Part shown: positions 9,338-17,763 of the stretch, in pieces
Layout: every line of letters starts with the position of its first letter
Position numbering within the stretch: position 1 is the first letter of the stretch
Origin: Chlamydiales bacterium
Lineage (GTDB): Bacteria; Chlamydiota; Chlamydiia; Chlamydiales; JACKPQ01
Assembly: GCA_024233455.1 (NCBI GenBank)
Contig: JACKPP010000001.1
Location: 372,001-436,000, forward strand
Length of the DNA stretch: 64,000 nucleotides
Direction of reading: 5' to 3'
Translations under genes and position numbers: made by a program
The notes under the pieces: model-generated
Told to the model about the DNA's origin: nothing
What the model saw: the letters and a program-made list of their open reading frames with translations, nothing else
Database searches by the model: none

Positions 9338-9834
9338 AAGCTTGCCTCAAAAACAACTCGAGCTCTATACATACCCTGATCTTTAACATACTTTTCCTGT
9401 CGCAGCGTCTCGGTAAAGCCTTGCTTTAGTAAAATCGACTCTAACTTACAGCCAGAATAAATTTCGACACCGAGAATTTCCAAATGAAAATAGTTTTTGG
9501 CCAAATGCTTTAAATTGCGCACCAAAGCAGTCCCCACACCCTGGCGTTGCCACTTTGGATCAACAGCTACATACGTCAAGCAATGGTGAATCAGCTTGCG
9601 ATAGGGCATCAGCAGAAGCGTTCCCACACCCACTACTTGATCTTCATAGACGGCTGTTAGACAACTCCCAAAACGATAAAAGCCAATCCAGTTTGGCAAA
9701 AACATTCTCAATTCTTCATCAGTGCTTACGGGAAACTCCGCTCTTACCACTGGATCGTCTAGCCATGATTTAAGCGCCATTCCATCCGATTCAACCGAAT
9801 AGCGCACATCGAAGGCACTTTCATCTGCAATCAT
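9334..9834 (-). CDS. GNAT family N-acetyltransferase, second copy
   Basis: A 166-residue GNAT protein whose acetyl-CoA loop is VDPKWQRQGVGTALV (about residues 91-105). It shares local motifs with the adjacent 162-residue paralogue, for example a short first helix ending in LKSWLDDPV versus LKEWLLEPG, and YRKLIHHCL versus YEKLKHQCL. This supports tandem duplication followed by divergence. It overlaps prfB by 4 bases upstream and the other GNAT gene by 4 bases downstream. Given its place after RF2, one untested guess is acetylation of a translation component. Confidence 0.85.
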   Translation of the reverse strand: MIADESAFDVRYSVESDGMALKSWLDDPVVRAEFPVSTDEELRMFLPNWIGFYRFGSCLTAVYEDQVVGVGTLLLMPYRKLIHHCLTYVAVDPKWQRQGVGTALVRNLKHLAKNYFHLEILGVEIYSGCKLESILLKQGFTETLRQEKYVKDQGMYRARVVFEASL

Positions 9835-10926
9835 CCCGCCACCTTCAAGTACGCTTTTACAAAAGGATCTAAATCACCATCCATCACTTTTTGCACGTTA
9901 GTTTCTTCATATTTCGTACGCGTATCCTTGACCATGGTATAGGGCTGAAAAACGTAATTGCGAATCTGTGAGCCCCACGCAATTTCCATTTTTTCACCGC
10001 TGATTTTTTTTAATTCCTGCTCGCGCTCTAAAACTTCACGTTCATACAACTTCCCCTTAAGCATCTTCATAGCCATTTCCCGGTTTTGAATCTGGCTACG
10101 TTCCTTCTGACAAGCCACCACAATCTTGGTTGGCAAATGGGTAATACGTACTGCTGAATCGGTCGTATTGACATGTTGCCCGCCAGCACCTGATGCGCGA
10201 AATGTATCGATCTTTACATCTTCAGAGCGCACTTCAATCTGAATATCATCTTCAATCTGAGGGCTCACATCTACCGATGCAAAGCTCGTATGGCGCCTAT
10301 TACTCGAGTCAAACGGTGAAATGCGCACCAGCCGGTGCACGCCTTTTTCTGCCTTGCAATAGCCGTAGGCAAAAGGCCCTTCAATCGAAAGGGTGATACT
10401 TTTAATACCGGCAACTTCACCTACAACCGTATCTACAACATGCACCTTCCATTTGCGTCTGACCGCCCATCTTTGATACATCCGAGCTAGCATCTCTGCC
10501 CAATCACAAGCTTCAGTACCACCAGCACCGGCGTTGATACTCAAGTAGCAGCTCTTGCTATCGAGGTTGCCAGAAAGCATACGGCGCACCTCCAAATCAT
10601 CGAGGCCCTCTTCCAATCCTTTCAACTCGTGTCTACATTCTTCAAAAAATGCGGGGTCCTCCTCCTCGTCTAGATCAACTAAAATAGATTGCAAATCCCC
10701 TAATTGCTGCTTCATCTCGTAATAGGGCACCGTCCAACTCTTCAGTTCATTGACCTCACCAATCACCTTTTGGGCCGACTCTTGATCTGTCCAAAAATCC
10801 CCCGCAGCCATTTCTTCTTCCAGCTCTTTAACTTTTTCGGTCTTCTTGCCTAAGTCAAAGATACCCCCACATGTGGTGCAAACGCTCTTCAATACATTTC
10901 AATCTAATTTTTGTTTCATCATTCAT
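9831..10926 (-). CDS. prfB: Peptide chain release factor 2 with programmed +1 frameshift
   Basis: RF2 reads UGA and UAA stops. The catalytic GGQ motif is GAGGQHVNTT and the specificity region is present. The reading frame from the proper start is split: ATG 10926, preceded by TAAGGAGCG, gives 23 codons ending GGG TAT CTT, then an in-frame TGA (10857-10855), and the rest continues in the +1 frame (GAC TTA GGC). This is the classical RF2 autoregulatory site, so the full product is 364 residues assembled across two frames. A naive call starting inside the second frame (about 10892) misses the true N-terminus. It heads the operon prfB-GNAT-GNAT-yebC. Confidence 0.95.
10854..10869 (-). promoter_or_regulatory. 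prfB programmed frameshift site
   Basis: On the minus strand the sequence is TGTGGGGGTATCTTTGAC: a Shine-Dalgarno-like purine run, then the slippery CTT codon, then TGA followed by C. This matches the known RF2 autoregulation site (CUU UGA C with an upstream SD-like element). Low RF2 makes the ribosome pause at UGA and slip +1. Confidence 0.93.
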
Positions 10927-11063
10927 TTATTCGCTCCTTAGGACGCTCAGCTAAGGATATGTCATTGGACACTAACGCGTCAACTTTTTCAATTTACAAA
11001 AAACCTCGTATTAATTACCCTTCTCGATTTAAAATCGATACTTTACAAACAGGGGACAGAAAT

Positions 11064-11547
11064 ATGTCTTTTATTATTTCAGGCGCCGCCACTGCGGGAA
11101 GAATGGTTTCAACTTATGCTAACAAAGCGGGCTCTGAAAAAGACGCGTGGGACATGATTAAAAATTTTGCAATTAAATTCTTCAGAATTCTTACAGAAGC
11201 ATTTAAAGAAACTGGATATAAATCTGTGATATGGGGAGCATGTGCTATTGTGGTGAGCTGCGTTGCCATTTGGGCTGCCTTTCATGGATCTAAATGGGTC
11301 CTGCGCAAAATGAACGAAAGTCCCCCCCCCAAACAGTGAAGAATCAGCTCCTCTCTCTCCAAGCCCTACCCACCAATTAGCTGACTATCTTGAAACTGAA
11401 AAAGACCCTACTATTGAAGCTCTAGAAAAGATGATTGACGCCATCAACCAAGATAACGATGCATCTACACTCTCTGCCAATATAAACGAACTGAAGCAAC
11501 AAGCAGAGATAGACCACAACACCCACAATAACAAAACTGGCTCTTAA
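11064..11547 (+). pseudogene. Small membrane protein interrupted at a poly-C tract (possible phase-variable gene)
   Basis: From ATG 11064 (AGGGG about 9 bases upstream) the frame encodes 91 residues: an amphipathic N-terminus, one transmembrane segment (about residues 52-74, VIWGACAIVVSCVAIWAAFH) and a stop at 11339 just after a C9 run. If the run had 8 C, the frame would continue to a stop at 11547, giving a 160-residue protein with an acidic helical tail (TEKDPTIEALEKM, INELKQQAEI). The tail has normal codon use and no stops, so it is almost certainly the real C-terminus. The present state is 'off' or decayed, or the run was miscounted. The function is unknown. The anchor-plus-tail layout recalls the anchored repeat proteins elsewhere in the window. 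Confidence 0.65.
11322..11330 (+). repeat. C9 homopolymer tract inside a coding region
   Basis: Nine consecutive C bases lie inside the reading frame of the small membrane protein. Slippage by one base switches between a 91-residue and a 160-residue product. Poly-C/G tracts in coding or promoter regions drive phase variation in several pathogens, including some chlamydial families. Confidence 0.8.
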
Positions 11548-11599
11548 AAATACGTTGGATATAGGAAACCCCGATAACAACAATTAGTTCAGGAAAGAC

Positions 11600-11800
11600 G
11601 TCGACACACTACTAAACCAAGTGCCCACTAGGCTTACCCAAATGGGCAATAACGAAAATTGAACCTCTCTTTCCTGAAGGAAAGAGATTCTTGCTTCATC
11701 GCTCCCTAACGGGCCGCTCCACAAGCTTTTAAGACCGTCATTCCCGCGGCCTTGATTGCTATACTGCTGTTGTAGTCTCGATCTATGTCTAGCCCACAAT
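11600..11800 (-). ncRNA. Candidate omega RNA (reRNA) of TnpB
   Basis: In studied IS605 elements the guide RNA scaffold overlaps the 3' end of tnpB and runs to the right end of the element, with the guide taken from flanking DNA. The corresponding region here contains a perfect 9-bp stem with a 2-base loop (CTCTTTCCT/AGGAAAGAG, 11667-11686) and a second stem GCCCA/TGGGC (11623-11647). The call rests on position and structure only. Confidence 0.35.
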
Positions 11801-12845
11801 TTTTGCAGTTATATCTTCTCATTTGCAAGCTCATTTCACGCCGGTTTCCACACGATGAGCAGATTTGAGTACTTGGAAAGTATTCTCCCGCTTCGACAAA
11901 GTGCTTTCCTAGCTCCTGAGCTTTGTATTTTAGATAGGTCAAAAACTGCCTCCATCCGGCATCGCTGATGGACCTAGCTAGTTTGTGTTGCTTTGCTTGC
12001 AATAGGGCTTTGATCTTCAGTGTTTCGACACAGATGACGTCGTGATTTTTAACGATCCACGTCGATAGCTGATGCGCAAAGTTTTCTCTGGCATGTTTGA
12101 TTTTAGCATGCAGTTTTGCAAGCTGTTGTTTAGCTTTCCTCCAGTTGTTGCTGCCCTTTTGTTTTTTAGATAATCGCTTTTGTAGTACCTGCAGCCGCGG
12201 CAAAAGCTTATGGTAGAATTTTGGTGACTCGATGGAGACTAGTTCATGCTCTTTCCCAATAGCGCATGTGGCGTAGGTTTTGATCCCAACGTCGATCCCG
12301 ATCGCATTGTCTTCTTTGATAGGGACTGGTATAGGATCGGGGATTTCGATCAAACAAGAAAAGCTGATGTACCAGTGCTCACCTTCTCTTGCTATAGTGG
12401 TTTGCTTGAGATCTCCTTTGATTTCTCTGGATTTGATGAATGTGACCCACCCAATTTTTGGCAAATAGGCTTGATTATTATCGATTTTAACGCCTTGTGG
12501 ATACCTAAAGCTATCTCTTATCCCCTTGCACTTGAATCTGGGGTAGCCGCCGTCTTTTTCCCTAAAAAACCGTTTAAATCCCTTGTCTAGATCTTGGAGT
12601 GATTGCTGCAGAATTTGCGAGTGCATATCTTTTAGCCAGCAGGTAGCTTCTTGTTTTTTGAGTTGGGTAAGTTCGATATTTTGCTCATAGTAGCTAATGG
12701 ATTTCCCCGCATTTTCGTAGAGCTCTTTTCGTTTTGCAAGCCCTCGGTTGTAGACAAAACGGCATGACCCTGCAAAGCGAGCGAGCTTTTGCTTTTGCTC
12801 TTTTGTCGGCTTTATCCTGTAGCGAAATGCCTTGCGTATTATCAT
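11706..12845 (-). CDS. tnpB: TnpB, RNA-guided endonuclease of IS605-family element
   Basis: A 379-residue TnpB, the ancestor-type of Cas12 nucleases. It begins with the N-terminal helix-turn-helix-like region typical of the family (FRYRIKPTKEQKQKLARF). The RuvC triad is intact: Asp in IGIDVGIKTYA (about residue 195), Glu in VETLKIKALL (about residue 281), and Asp in LDIDRDYNSS (about residue 355). The zinc ribbon CSSC...CKNC lies between the last two. By analogy it cuts DNA next to a transposon-associated motif under an omega RNA guide and helps the element persist at vacated sites. It is divergent from tnpA. Confidence 0.93.
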   Translation of the reverse strand: MIIRKAFRYRIKPTKEQKQKLARFAGSCRFVYNRGLAKRKELYENAGKSISYYEQNIELTQLKKQEATCWLKDMHSQILQQSLQDLDKGFKRFFREKDGGYPRFKCKGIRDSFRYPQGVKIDNNQAYLPKIGWVTFIKSREIKGDLKQTTIAREGEHWYISFSCLIEIPDPIPVPIKEDNAIGIDVGIKTYATCAIGKEHELVSIESPKFYHKLLPRLQVLQKRLSKKQKGSNNWRKAKQQLAKLHAKIKHARENFAHQLSTWIVKNHDVICVETLKIKALLQAKQHKLARSISDAGWRQFLTYLKYKAQELGKHFVEAGEYFPSTQICSSCGNRREMSLQMRRYNCKNCGLDIDRDYNSSIAIKAAGMTVLKACGAAR

Positions 12846-12860
12846 GATTATATTTTAAAT

Positions 12861-13283
12861 TTGGTTTATGAAGATGTCAACATAAGAAGAGGACGAACTT
12901 GTGTTTTTCTCCTTCATACCCATTTGGTCTTTGTTACCAAATACAGAAAGAGAGTTTTTATAAAAGAAATTTTGAAGGAGTTAGAGAAAATATTTCACAG
13001 TGTCTGCTCGGACTTTCAATCTACGTTAAGCGAATTTAATGGAGAGGTTGATCACGTCCATCTCCTTGTCAATTACCCTCCAAAAGTATCTATTTCAAAG
13101 CTTGTCAATTCTCTTAAAGGTGTCTCTTCACGACTTATTCGAAAAAACAACTACCCATCAGTAACAAGAGCTCTCTTTGGCAAAAGCTGTTGGTCCCCTA
13201 GTTATTTTGCCGGAAGTTGTGGCGGAGCTAGTATTGATGCCATTAGACAATATATTGAAAAACAGCACCCACCGCATAACTAA
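12861..13283 (+). CDS. tnpA: TnpA, Y1 HUH transposase of IS605-family element
   Basis: About 140 residues with the IS200-type core. TKYRKRVF lies near the N-terminus, the HUH metal motif is HVHLL, and the catalytic Tyr is in AIRQYIEKQHP at the C-terminus. The family cuts and joins single-stranded DNA at hairpin-recognised ends. No ATG is in the right place; the family N-terminus (NIRRGRTCVF) follows a TTG at 12861, which I take as the start, although upstream codons are also open. It is 15 bases from divergent tnpB. Confidence 0.88.
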   Translation: MVYEDVNIRRGRTCVFLLHTHLVFVTKYRKRVFIKEILKELEKIFHSVCSDFQSTLSEFNGEVDHVHLLVNYPPKVSISKLVNSLKGVSSRLIRKNNYPSVTRALFGKSCWSPSYFAGSCGGASIDAIRQYIEKQHPPHN

Positions 13284-13290
13284 TTCGTGA

Positions 13291-13330
13291 GCGCCGTTTA
13301 TCCCGGCCATAAATGGCCGGGTTTTCGGCG
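13291..13330 (+). repeat. Left-end hairpin of the IS605-type element
   Basis: A strong palindrome CCCGGCCAT-AA-ATGGCCGGG (13302-13321) is nested in a weaker outer stem CGCCG/CGGCG. It lies 8 bases after the tnpA stop. Such subterminal hairpins are the TnpA recognition structures. It could also serve as a transcription terminator, since T-rich sequence follows. Confidence 0.65.
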
Positions 13331-13342
13331 TTTTAGTGATAA

Positions 13343-13486
13343 AAAGACTTAGAAGCCACTCCTAATGACAGTGTCGAACAGCTTGTTGAAGTAAAAGAAG
13401 AAAACGTCTTTATTGAACACTACTTTGCAGTTGCTGTCACACCAAAAAGACCTCCAGACGGCTCTGCAGAGGACAACGATAGGTAA
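13343..13486 (+). pseudogene. Coding remnant downstream of the IS element
   Basis: An open frame without a start encodes 47 residues (KDLEATPNDSVEQLVEVKEE, then ENVFIEHYFAVAVTPKRPP and an acidic tail) and ends at TAA 13484-13486. It begins directly at the probable IS boundary, so it is likely the 3' end of a gene cut by the insertion. It may belong to the same locus as the small membrane protein on the other side, but the frames do not join simply. No family is recognised. Confidence 0.4.
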
Positions 13487-13503
13487 AACTGCATGCAGAG
13501 CAG

Positions 13504-15453
13504 TTATCCGAGATGCTCTAAATGGATTTGGGCATCGGAGTCAGCTGAATAGCGCCAAAATGGCCTATCGCAGGAGAGCGGCTCTTCTATAAAGCCGGTG
13601 CTAGTTGCAATTAGGCGCGTGTTTTCAGGGACATAGATGCTTTGCGCCCCAGAAAGCGTGACATTCTCAGCGACAAATTCACCTCCAGCAGAGACGTGAA
13701 TATGCAAAGCTTCATCACGACTAAGTGAATGCTTCCAAAACGGCTGGCCAGAACCGCGGTTATAGCCCTTGTTTTCAACTTTCACGTTCTTTAAACGACA
13801 CCTGCCAGTTCGATTGGAAAAAACGCGTAAACCATCCTCTAAATGCCCAGTAATGGCATCTGTTTCAATCAATAGGCTCCCTGAAAGTTCTAGATTTTCG
13901 ATATCAACGTCGGCAATTTCCAAGACAAGCTCTGCGCCCTCGTGCATTCTACCACCGCGCAACTTTTGTTGAATAATAGAATACAACGGCCCTAGGGCTG
14001 GATGGTAGAGGAAAATAAATGGAGGACTACTTTCAAAAAACTGCTTCTCACAAAGGGGCGGAACCGTAAAATGACAGCCTGTCAGCAGATCATGTGCATT
14101 TTTTAAAAGATCGTAAAAACAGCCCTCAGGAGTCTCTACCCACGAATCATTTTGATCAAACTTACGTTTGGTAGTCGATATCGTTTTATGACGGTGATTA
14201 AAGGTAATATAGGTTGAATCGGCACTAAAAGCATCAGCTAAATTTTGCATCATAGCCTCAATGCGCGCCACCTCCTTATTTCCCTGGGGGCAAAAATTCA
14301 GCAACATTCCCGGAAACGGAAATTTTTTGGCTGCAATTTTGGCAGCTTCAAGATCAGCAAACAAAATATTGGTATTGGAAGGAAATTTTGAAAAAGGAGG
14401 TTTTTTGTCACAGGCTACATCTTCGATTCCATGACGAGGGAAATCGCAATACTCCACATTCGTCAAGCATTTTGTTCCATCTGGTTTGGTTTGCAAAACA
14501 TTGACACCCTCACGCGTTCCAACTAAACGGTTGCAGGAAGAAAATCCAAAATTGCTCTTTTTTTGATGACCAATACCTAAAAAAGCCAACGCTCCATTAT
14601 CAATCGATGCAATTGGATTATTAATCTGACGCAAAAACGCCACTTTACGTTTATGCGATGCCAGCCATTCAAACGTCTGGGTGCATAGCATCAAATTCCA
14701 AATAGCGCCATGCCCACCAGGTTTTAGTAAAAGCGTTAACGGCTCAGATAGGCACCACTTCCCTTCCTTATCAAAAGCGGGCACAAGTGGCTGAGTAATT
14801 AAATGAATACTACTCTCTGGTCTTCCAAACCAAGCATTCTCTTCACAAATCGCACGGATATGCTCGGTATTATCCTTTTCAGGAGACGTCATCATCACCA
14901 CTGGCGTTACCAGTTGCACGCCAAAAAGCTTATAATGCAAATACTCTCTGGCCTCCAAATCGCGCATCATACCAGCCAGCAAAGGCTTTCCAGCAAACGA
15001 CAATCTAGCAGCGGGCAAGTGCACATGACTCACATCGTCTTGTAATTTCAATCGATCAGCAGCACCACCTACTGGGTATATCTCAGCAAAATCCCCCCAA
15101 TGTCTGATGGCGTGTAAAATGGCTGCATTGACCTTGCTAAGTTCGCAAGTCAAATCAATACCTTCTGGAGGATCGTAACTAGCATTAACTGGGGAGTTGC
15201 CAATGGCCAAAAGCTCATGCATATAGCGATGATACCCGACCAGCCCACCGATAGGTGCATAAAAATCATCCACCAGCGCTAGTTGGTCAAGTAAGCGCCC
15301 TAGACGTTCTTTGGCCGATGTTGCCCCTTTAGAATCCAGCACATGGGCTTGACCAATAGCAATCAAAGCAAGCAACATTTCCTGCTGGCGACTGCTCAGA
15401 TCGGCAAAGAACGGGCAACATCCAGACAACTGATTTTCGATCTCAATCGACAT
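13504..15453 (-). CDS. UTP-glucose-1-phosphate uridylyltransferase-like protein (UGP3-type)
   Basis: A 649-residue nucleotidyltransferase-fold protein. Residues about 127-136 (YPVGGAADRL) form the nucleotide-binding loop, and residues 243-252 (LKPGGHGAIW) with GFSSCNRLVG.REGVNVL (about 303-320) match the motifs of plant plastid UGP3, a UDP-glucose pyrophosphorylase used for sulfolipid synthesis. Family knowledge suggests formation of a UDP-sugar from UTP and a sugar-1-phosphate. The exact sugar is unknown. The C-terminal region (about 500-640) looks like a left-handed beta-helix or repeated beta structure (LELSGSLLIETDAITG, then VKVENKGYN). The gene stands alone on the minus strand between the IS island and the SWIB gene. 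Confidence 0.75.
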   Translation of the reverse strand: MSIEIENQLSGCCPFFADLSSRQQEMLLALIAIGQAHVLDSKGATSAKERLGRLLDQLALVDDFYAPIGGLVGYHRYMHELLAIGNSPVNASYDPPEGIDLTCELSKVNAAILHAIRHWGDFAEIYPVGGAADRLKLQDDVSHVHLPAARLSFAGKPLLAGMMRDLEAREYLHYKLFGVQLVTPVVMMTSPEKDNTEHIRAICEENAWFGRPESSIHLITQPLVPAFDKEGKWCLSEPLTLLLKPGGHGAIWNLMLCTQTFEWLASHKRKVAFLRQINNPIASIDNGALAFLGIGHQKKSNFGFSSCNRLVGTREGVNVLQTKPDGTKCLTNVEYCDFPRHGIEDVACDKKPPFSKFPSNTNILFADLEAAKIAAKKFPFPGMLLNFCPQGNKEVARIEAMMQNLADAFSADSTYITFNHRHKTISTTKRKFDQNDSWVETPEGCFYDLLKNAHDLLTGCHFTVPPLCEKQFFESSPPFIFLYHPALGPLYSIIQQKLRGGRMHEGAELVLEIADVDIENLELSGSLLIETDAITGHLEDGLRVFSNRTGRCRLKNVKVENKGYNRGSGQPFWKHSLSRDEALHIHVSAGGEFVAENVTLSGAQSIYVPENTRLIATSTGFIEEPLSCDRPFWRYSADSDAQIHLEHLG

Positions 15454-15723
15454 AACCCTTACATTGCCACGCTCATCCTAAAAAACACAAGCCTTTTGCA
15501 ACGAACACGATTTCAAATGAAACCGAAAAAAACAAGAAAACACCAGCACAACAAATAACTATTTTTTGAATCTGTTTAGCTATAGACTTGCGCAAAAAAG
15601 CACGAAAATCGAGTCTTTGCCATTTTTTTTTCAAATTGTTTTGCTATTAAATGTCAGTCGCAGTACAAATTGTCCACAGAGAGCAAAAATAAAGAAAACC
15701 TCATCTGCAAAGGAGAAACAACC

Positions 15724-15981
15724 ATGGCTAAAGCCAAAAAAAACACCAAGTTCATGGAGCCTAAGAAGTTAAGTAAAGAGCTCGAGGCCATTGTCGGAAA
15801 AGGCCCTATGCCACGTACAGAAGTCACTAAAAATGTTTGGGTCTATATCAAAAAACATAAGTGTCAAAACCCTAAAAATTTACGTGAAATTATCCCTGAT
15901 GAAAAACTTGCTGCAGTGATTGGAAAGCGTCCAATCAACATGTTTAAAATGACCGCCAAAATCAGCGAGCACATCGGCTAA
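15724..15981 (+). CDS. SWIB/MDM2-domain protein
   Basis: A small (85-residue) basic protein made almost entirely of a SWIB domain: MEPKKLSKELEAIVGKGPMPRTEV at the start of the fold, then VWVYIKKHKCQNPKNLREI and FKMTAKISEHI. The domain is common in eukaryotic chromatin-remodelling complexes and rare in bacteria outside Chlamydiae, where it may help chromosome condensation or transcription in the developmental cycle. The start at 15724 follows AAAGGAGAAACAACC, better than the upstream ATG at 15670. A strong terminator follows. It corresponds to C. trachomatis CT460. Confidence 0.93.
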   Translation: MAKAKKNTKFMEPKKLSKELEAIVGKGPMPRTEVTKNVWVYIKKHKCQNPKNLREIIPDEKLAAVIGKRPINMFKMTAKISEHIG

Positions 15982-16005
15982 ACTAATTTTTAAATACTGC
16001 TATCT

Positions 16006-16036
16006 AAAACACCGCTGAATGGCGGTGTTTTTTTTT
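16006..16036 (+). terminator. Rho-independent terminator after the SWIB gene
   Basis: The stem AACACCGC/GCGGTGTT with a 6-base loop is followed by T10. It overlaps the longer truA frame from 16019, which argues that truA starts downstream at 16061. Confidence 0.9.
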
Positions 16037-16060
16037 GACCTTTCTGCTATCATTCATAGC

Positions 16061-16816
16061 ATGGCCCAGCGGTACAAATGTAAAATTGCTTATGATGGAA
16101 CAGCTTATGGGGGCTGGCAAGTGCAGCCAACTAGCGTCACCATCCAATCTCTTATCCAAGAAGCATTAGCCAGGCTACACAAAACTAAAATCCACGTCAC
16201 TGCATCTGGAAGAACAGATAGCGGTGTCCATGCATTGGCCCAAGTAGCGCATTTTGATGCCGAAACGCCAGTCAACATCCGCGCTCTCAACGGTATCTTA
16301 CCCCGCGATATCCGCATCCTGTCGATCACACCTATCGAAAAAGACTTTCACGCCAGGTATTCGGCAACTGGCAAAACCTACCGCTATCACCTATCCCTGG
16401 GAGAAGCGCATGACCCCTTCACGCGGCAATACAGCCACCACATGTTTTACACCCTAGACCCCGAACTACTCACAGCCGCTGCGGCGCAATTTATCGGCAC
16501 CCATGACTTTACTAGCTTTGCCAACAGTGCATCTGAGGGGGCTGCCAGTAAAAATGCTGTACGGACCATCACCAAGTGTGCTGTTATCCCTACCGACTTT
16601 GGCTACACCATTGAAGTGAGCGGGAATGGTTTTCTCTACAAAATGGTGCGCAATATCGTCGGTTGTCTCATTCAAATCGCCACGGGCAAACTACCTCTTG
16701 AGACTATCACGCACCTACTTAAAGCCAAAGATCGCACCCTTGCTCCACCGGCAGCCCCCGCCAAAGGCCTATTTCTATGCCAGGTGCACTACCCAGAGAG
16801 GTTTTCATGCGAATAG
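16061..16816 (+). CDS. truA: tRNA pseudouridine(38-40) synthase TruA
   Basis: TruA makes pseudouridine at positions 38-40 of the tRNA anticodon arm. The catalytic Asp lies in SGRTDSGVHAL (about residues 48-58). The N-terminal YKCKIAYDGTAYGGWQ and C-terminal FLYKMVRNIVG motifs are family hallmarks, and the 251-residue length is typical. ATG 16061 is chosen because the upstream extension would overlap the SWIB terminator. The end overlaps the next gene by 10 bases. C. trachomatis has truA (CT463) in the same order. Confidence 0.95.
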   Translation: MAQRYKCKIAYDGTAYGGWQVQPTSVTIQSLIQEALARLHKTKIHVTASGRTDSGVHALAQVAHFDAETPVNIRALNGILPRDIRILSITPIEKDFHARYSATGKTYRYHLSLGEAHDPFTRQYSHHMFYTLDPELLTAAAAQFIGTHDFTSFANSASEGAASKNAVRTITKCAVIPTDFGYTIEVSGNGFLYKMVRNIVGCLIQIATGKLPLETITHLLKAKDRTLAPPAAPAKGLFLCQVHYPERFSCE

Positions 16817-17763
16817 ATGGATCTTCCTCACCACCACCATTCCACCCTGCCCCCCACTTTAGGGCCCGTAAGCTTGAAAAAGATAAATCCAGCTACCAAC
16901 AAAAAAAAACCGTTCGGGAAAAAAACACCTGGAAATCGTGTTTGACCTATCTCATTGAACACTGTGAAATTTTAGCCGATCTATGCCAATGGCTTTGGGA
17001 AAAAAGTATCGATGGACAGCCGATTTCGGCTAAAAACATGCATCTAATCAAAATCCCCAAATTCTTTCCCCAAGAGCTCAAACAAAAATGTGCTGATCTA
17101 CTTGCTCTCAAAATTGAAACCGCCTTAAATGACATGCAGGCCTTATCCATTGCCGAGATCAGCATTCTACCCTTCCCTAAGCTAGAGTACAGTCTAGAGG
17201 CTGAAGAGCGCGTGAGATCTGCCATTTCCCAAAAAATTAAAGAAACCGGTCAGGTCGAAAAATACACCTTGGGCTGGGGCCGCAATCTCCAAGCACCAGA
17301 CCAAGACGACCCTAAAATCTCCCATATCTTCATTGAAACCTTCATAAAAACCACTCCCAAGCACACCGACCTAACCATCGAATCCTTACCCCAAAAAAAA
17401 GGCGACCTTACCAATCTTTTAAAGAGCCTTGAAAACACCACTACTCTGCGCCTTTCCACTACCATTGAAAAAGAAATCACTCCAGAATTTGTTGAAGCAC
17501 TTACCAAGATGCCCAAACTACAAACCATCATATTCAAAAAACCTGACGAATACCGTACTGAACAATTCAAAAATTCTTCTATAGAAATCAAAGAAAGCAC
17601 CTGGGATAAACTTGATAGCTTCTTAATCCGTCCCAACCTCAAAATTAAACGTGACCACGTCTTCAAACCCACAAAAGATCGTCCTTGGATGGAAAAGCCA
17701 AAACCTGTACAATTAGAACTTCGTGAAAAGAAAGATATCGAAATCGATCTGAAAAAAAAATGA
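16807..17763 (+). CDS. Hypothetical protein, possible RNI/LRR-like region
   Basis: A 318-residue protein of unknown function. The start at ATG 16807 overlaps truA by 10 bases and follows AGAGAGG. There is no signal peptide or membrane segment. The N-terminus is Pro/Ser-rich (SSSPPPFHPAP), a type often seen in secreted effectors. Residues about 200-270 alternate in a way that recalls ribonuclease-inhibitor-type LRRs (LTNLLKSLENTTTLRL, then EFVEALTKMPKLQTIIF), and the C-terminus is highly charged. The gene ends GAAAAAAAAATGA, and tRNA-Leu begins at the very next base. It could be a distant relative of the LRR cluster on the other side of the tRNA; this is inference only. Confidence 0.6.
   Translation: MRIDGSSSPPPFHPAPHFRARKLEKDKSSYQQKKTVREKNTWKSCLTYLIEHCEILADLCQWLWEKSIDGQPISAKNMHLIKIPKFFPQELKQKCADLLALKIETALNDMQALSIAEISILPFPKLEYSLEAEERVRSAISQKIKETGQVEKYTLGWGRNLQAPDQDDPKISHIFIETFIKTTPKHTDLTIESLPQKKGDLTNLLKSLENTTTLRLSTTIEKEITPEFVEALTKMPKLQTIIFKKPDEYRTEQFKNSSIEIKESTWDKLDSFLIRPNLKIKRDHVFKPTKDRPWMEKPKPVQLELREKKDIEIDLKKK

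Larger units (their letters stand above)
11590..13342. mobile_element. IS200/IS605-family insertion sequence (IS605-type, divergent tnpA/tnpB)
   Basis: The element carries divergently transcribed tnpB (minus) and tnpA (plus) with subterminal hairpins beyond both 3' ends: 11623-11686 on the tnpB side (RE) and 13291-13330 on the tnpA side (LE). No terminal inverted repeats or target duplication are seen, as expected for this family, which moves as single-stranded circles. The exact ends are not determinable here; 11590 and 13342 are estimates from the hairpins and flanking coding remnants. Both genes look intact, so the element may be active. Confidence 0.8.

Noticed and set aside
12246..12590. 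Plus-strand frame inside tnpB
   Set aside because: Antisense shadow of an intact tnpB with all catalytic motifs.
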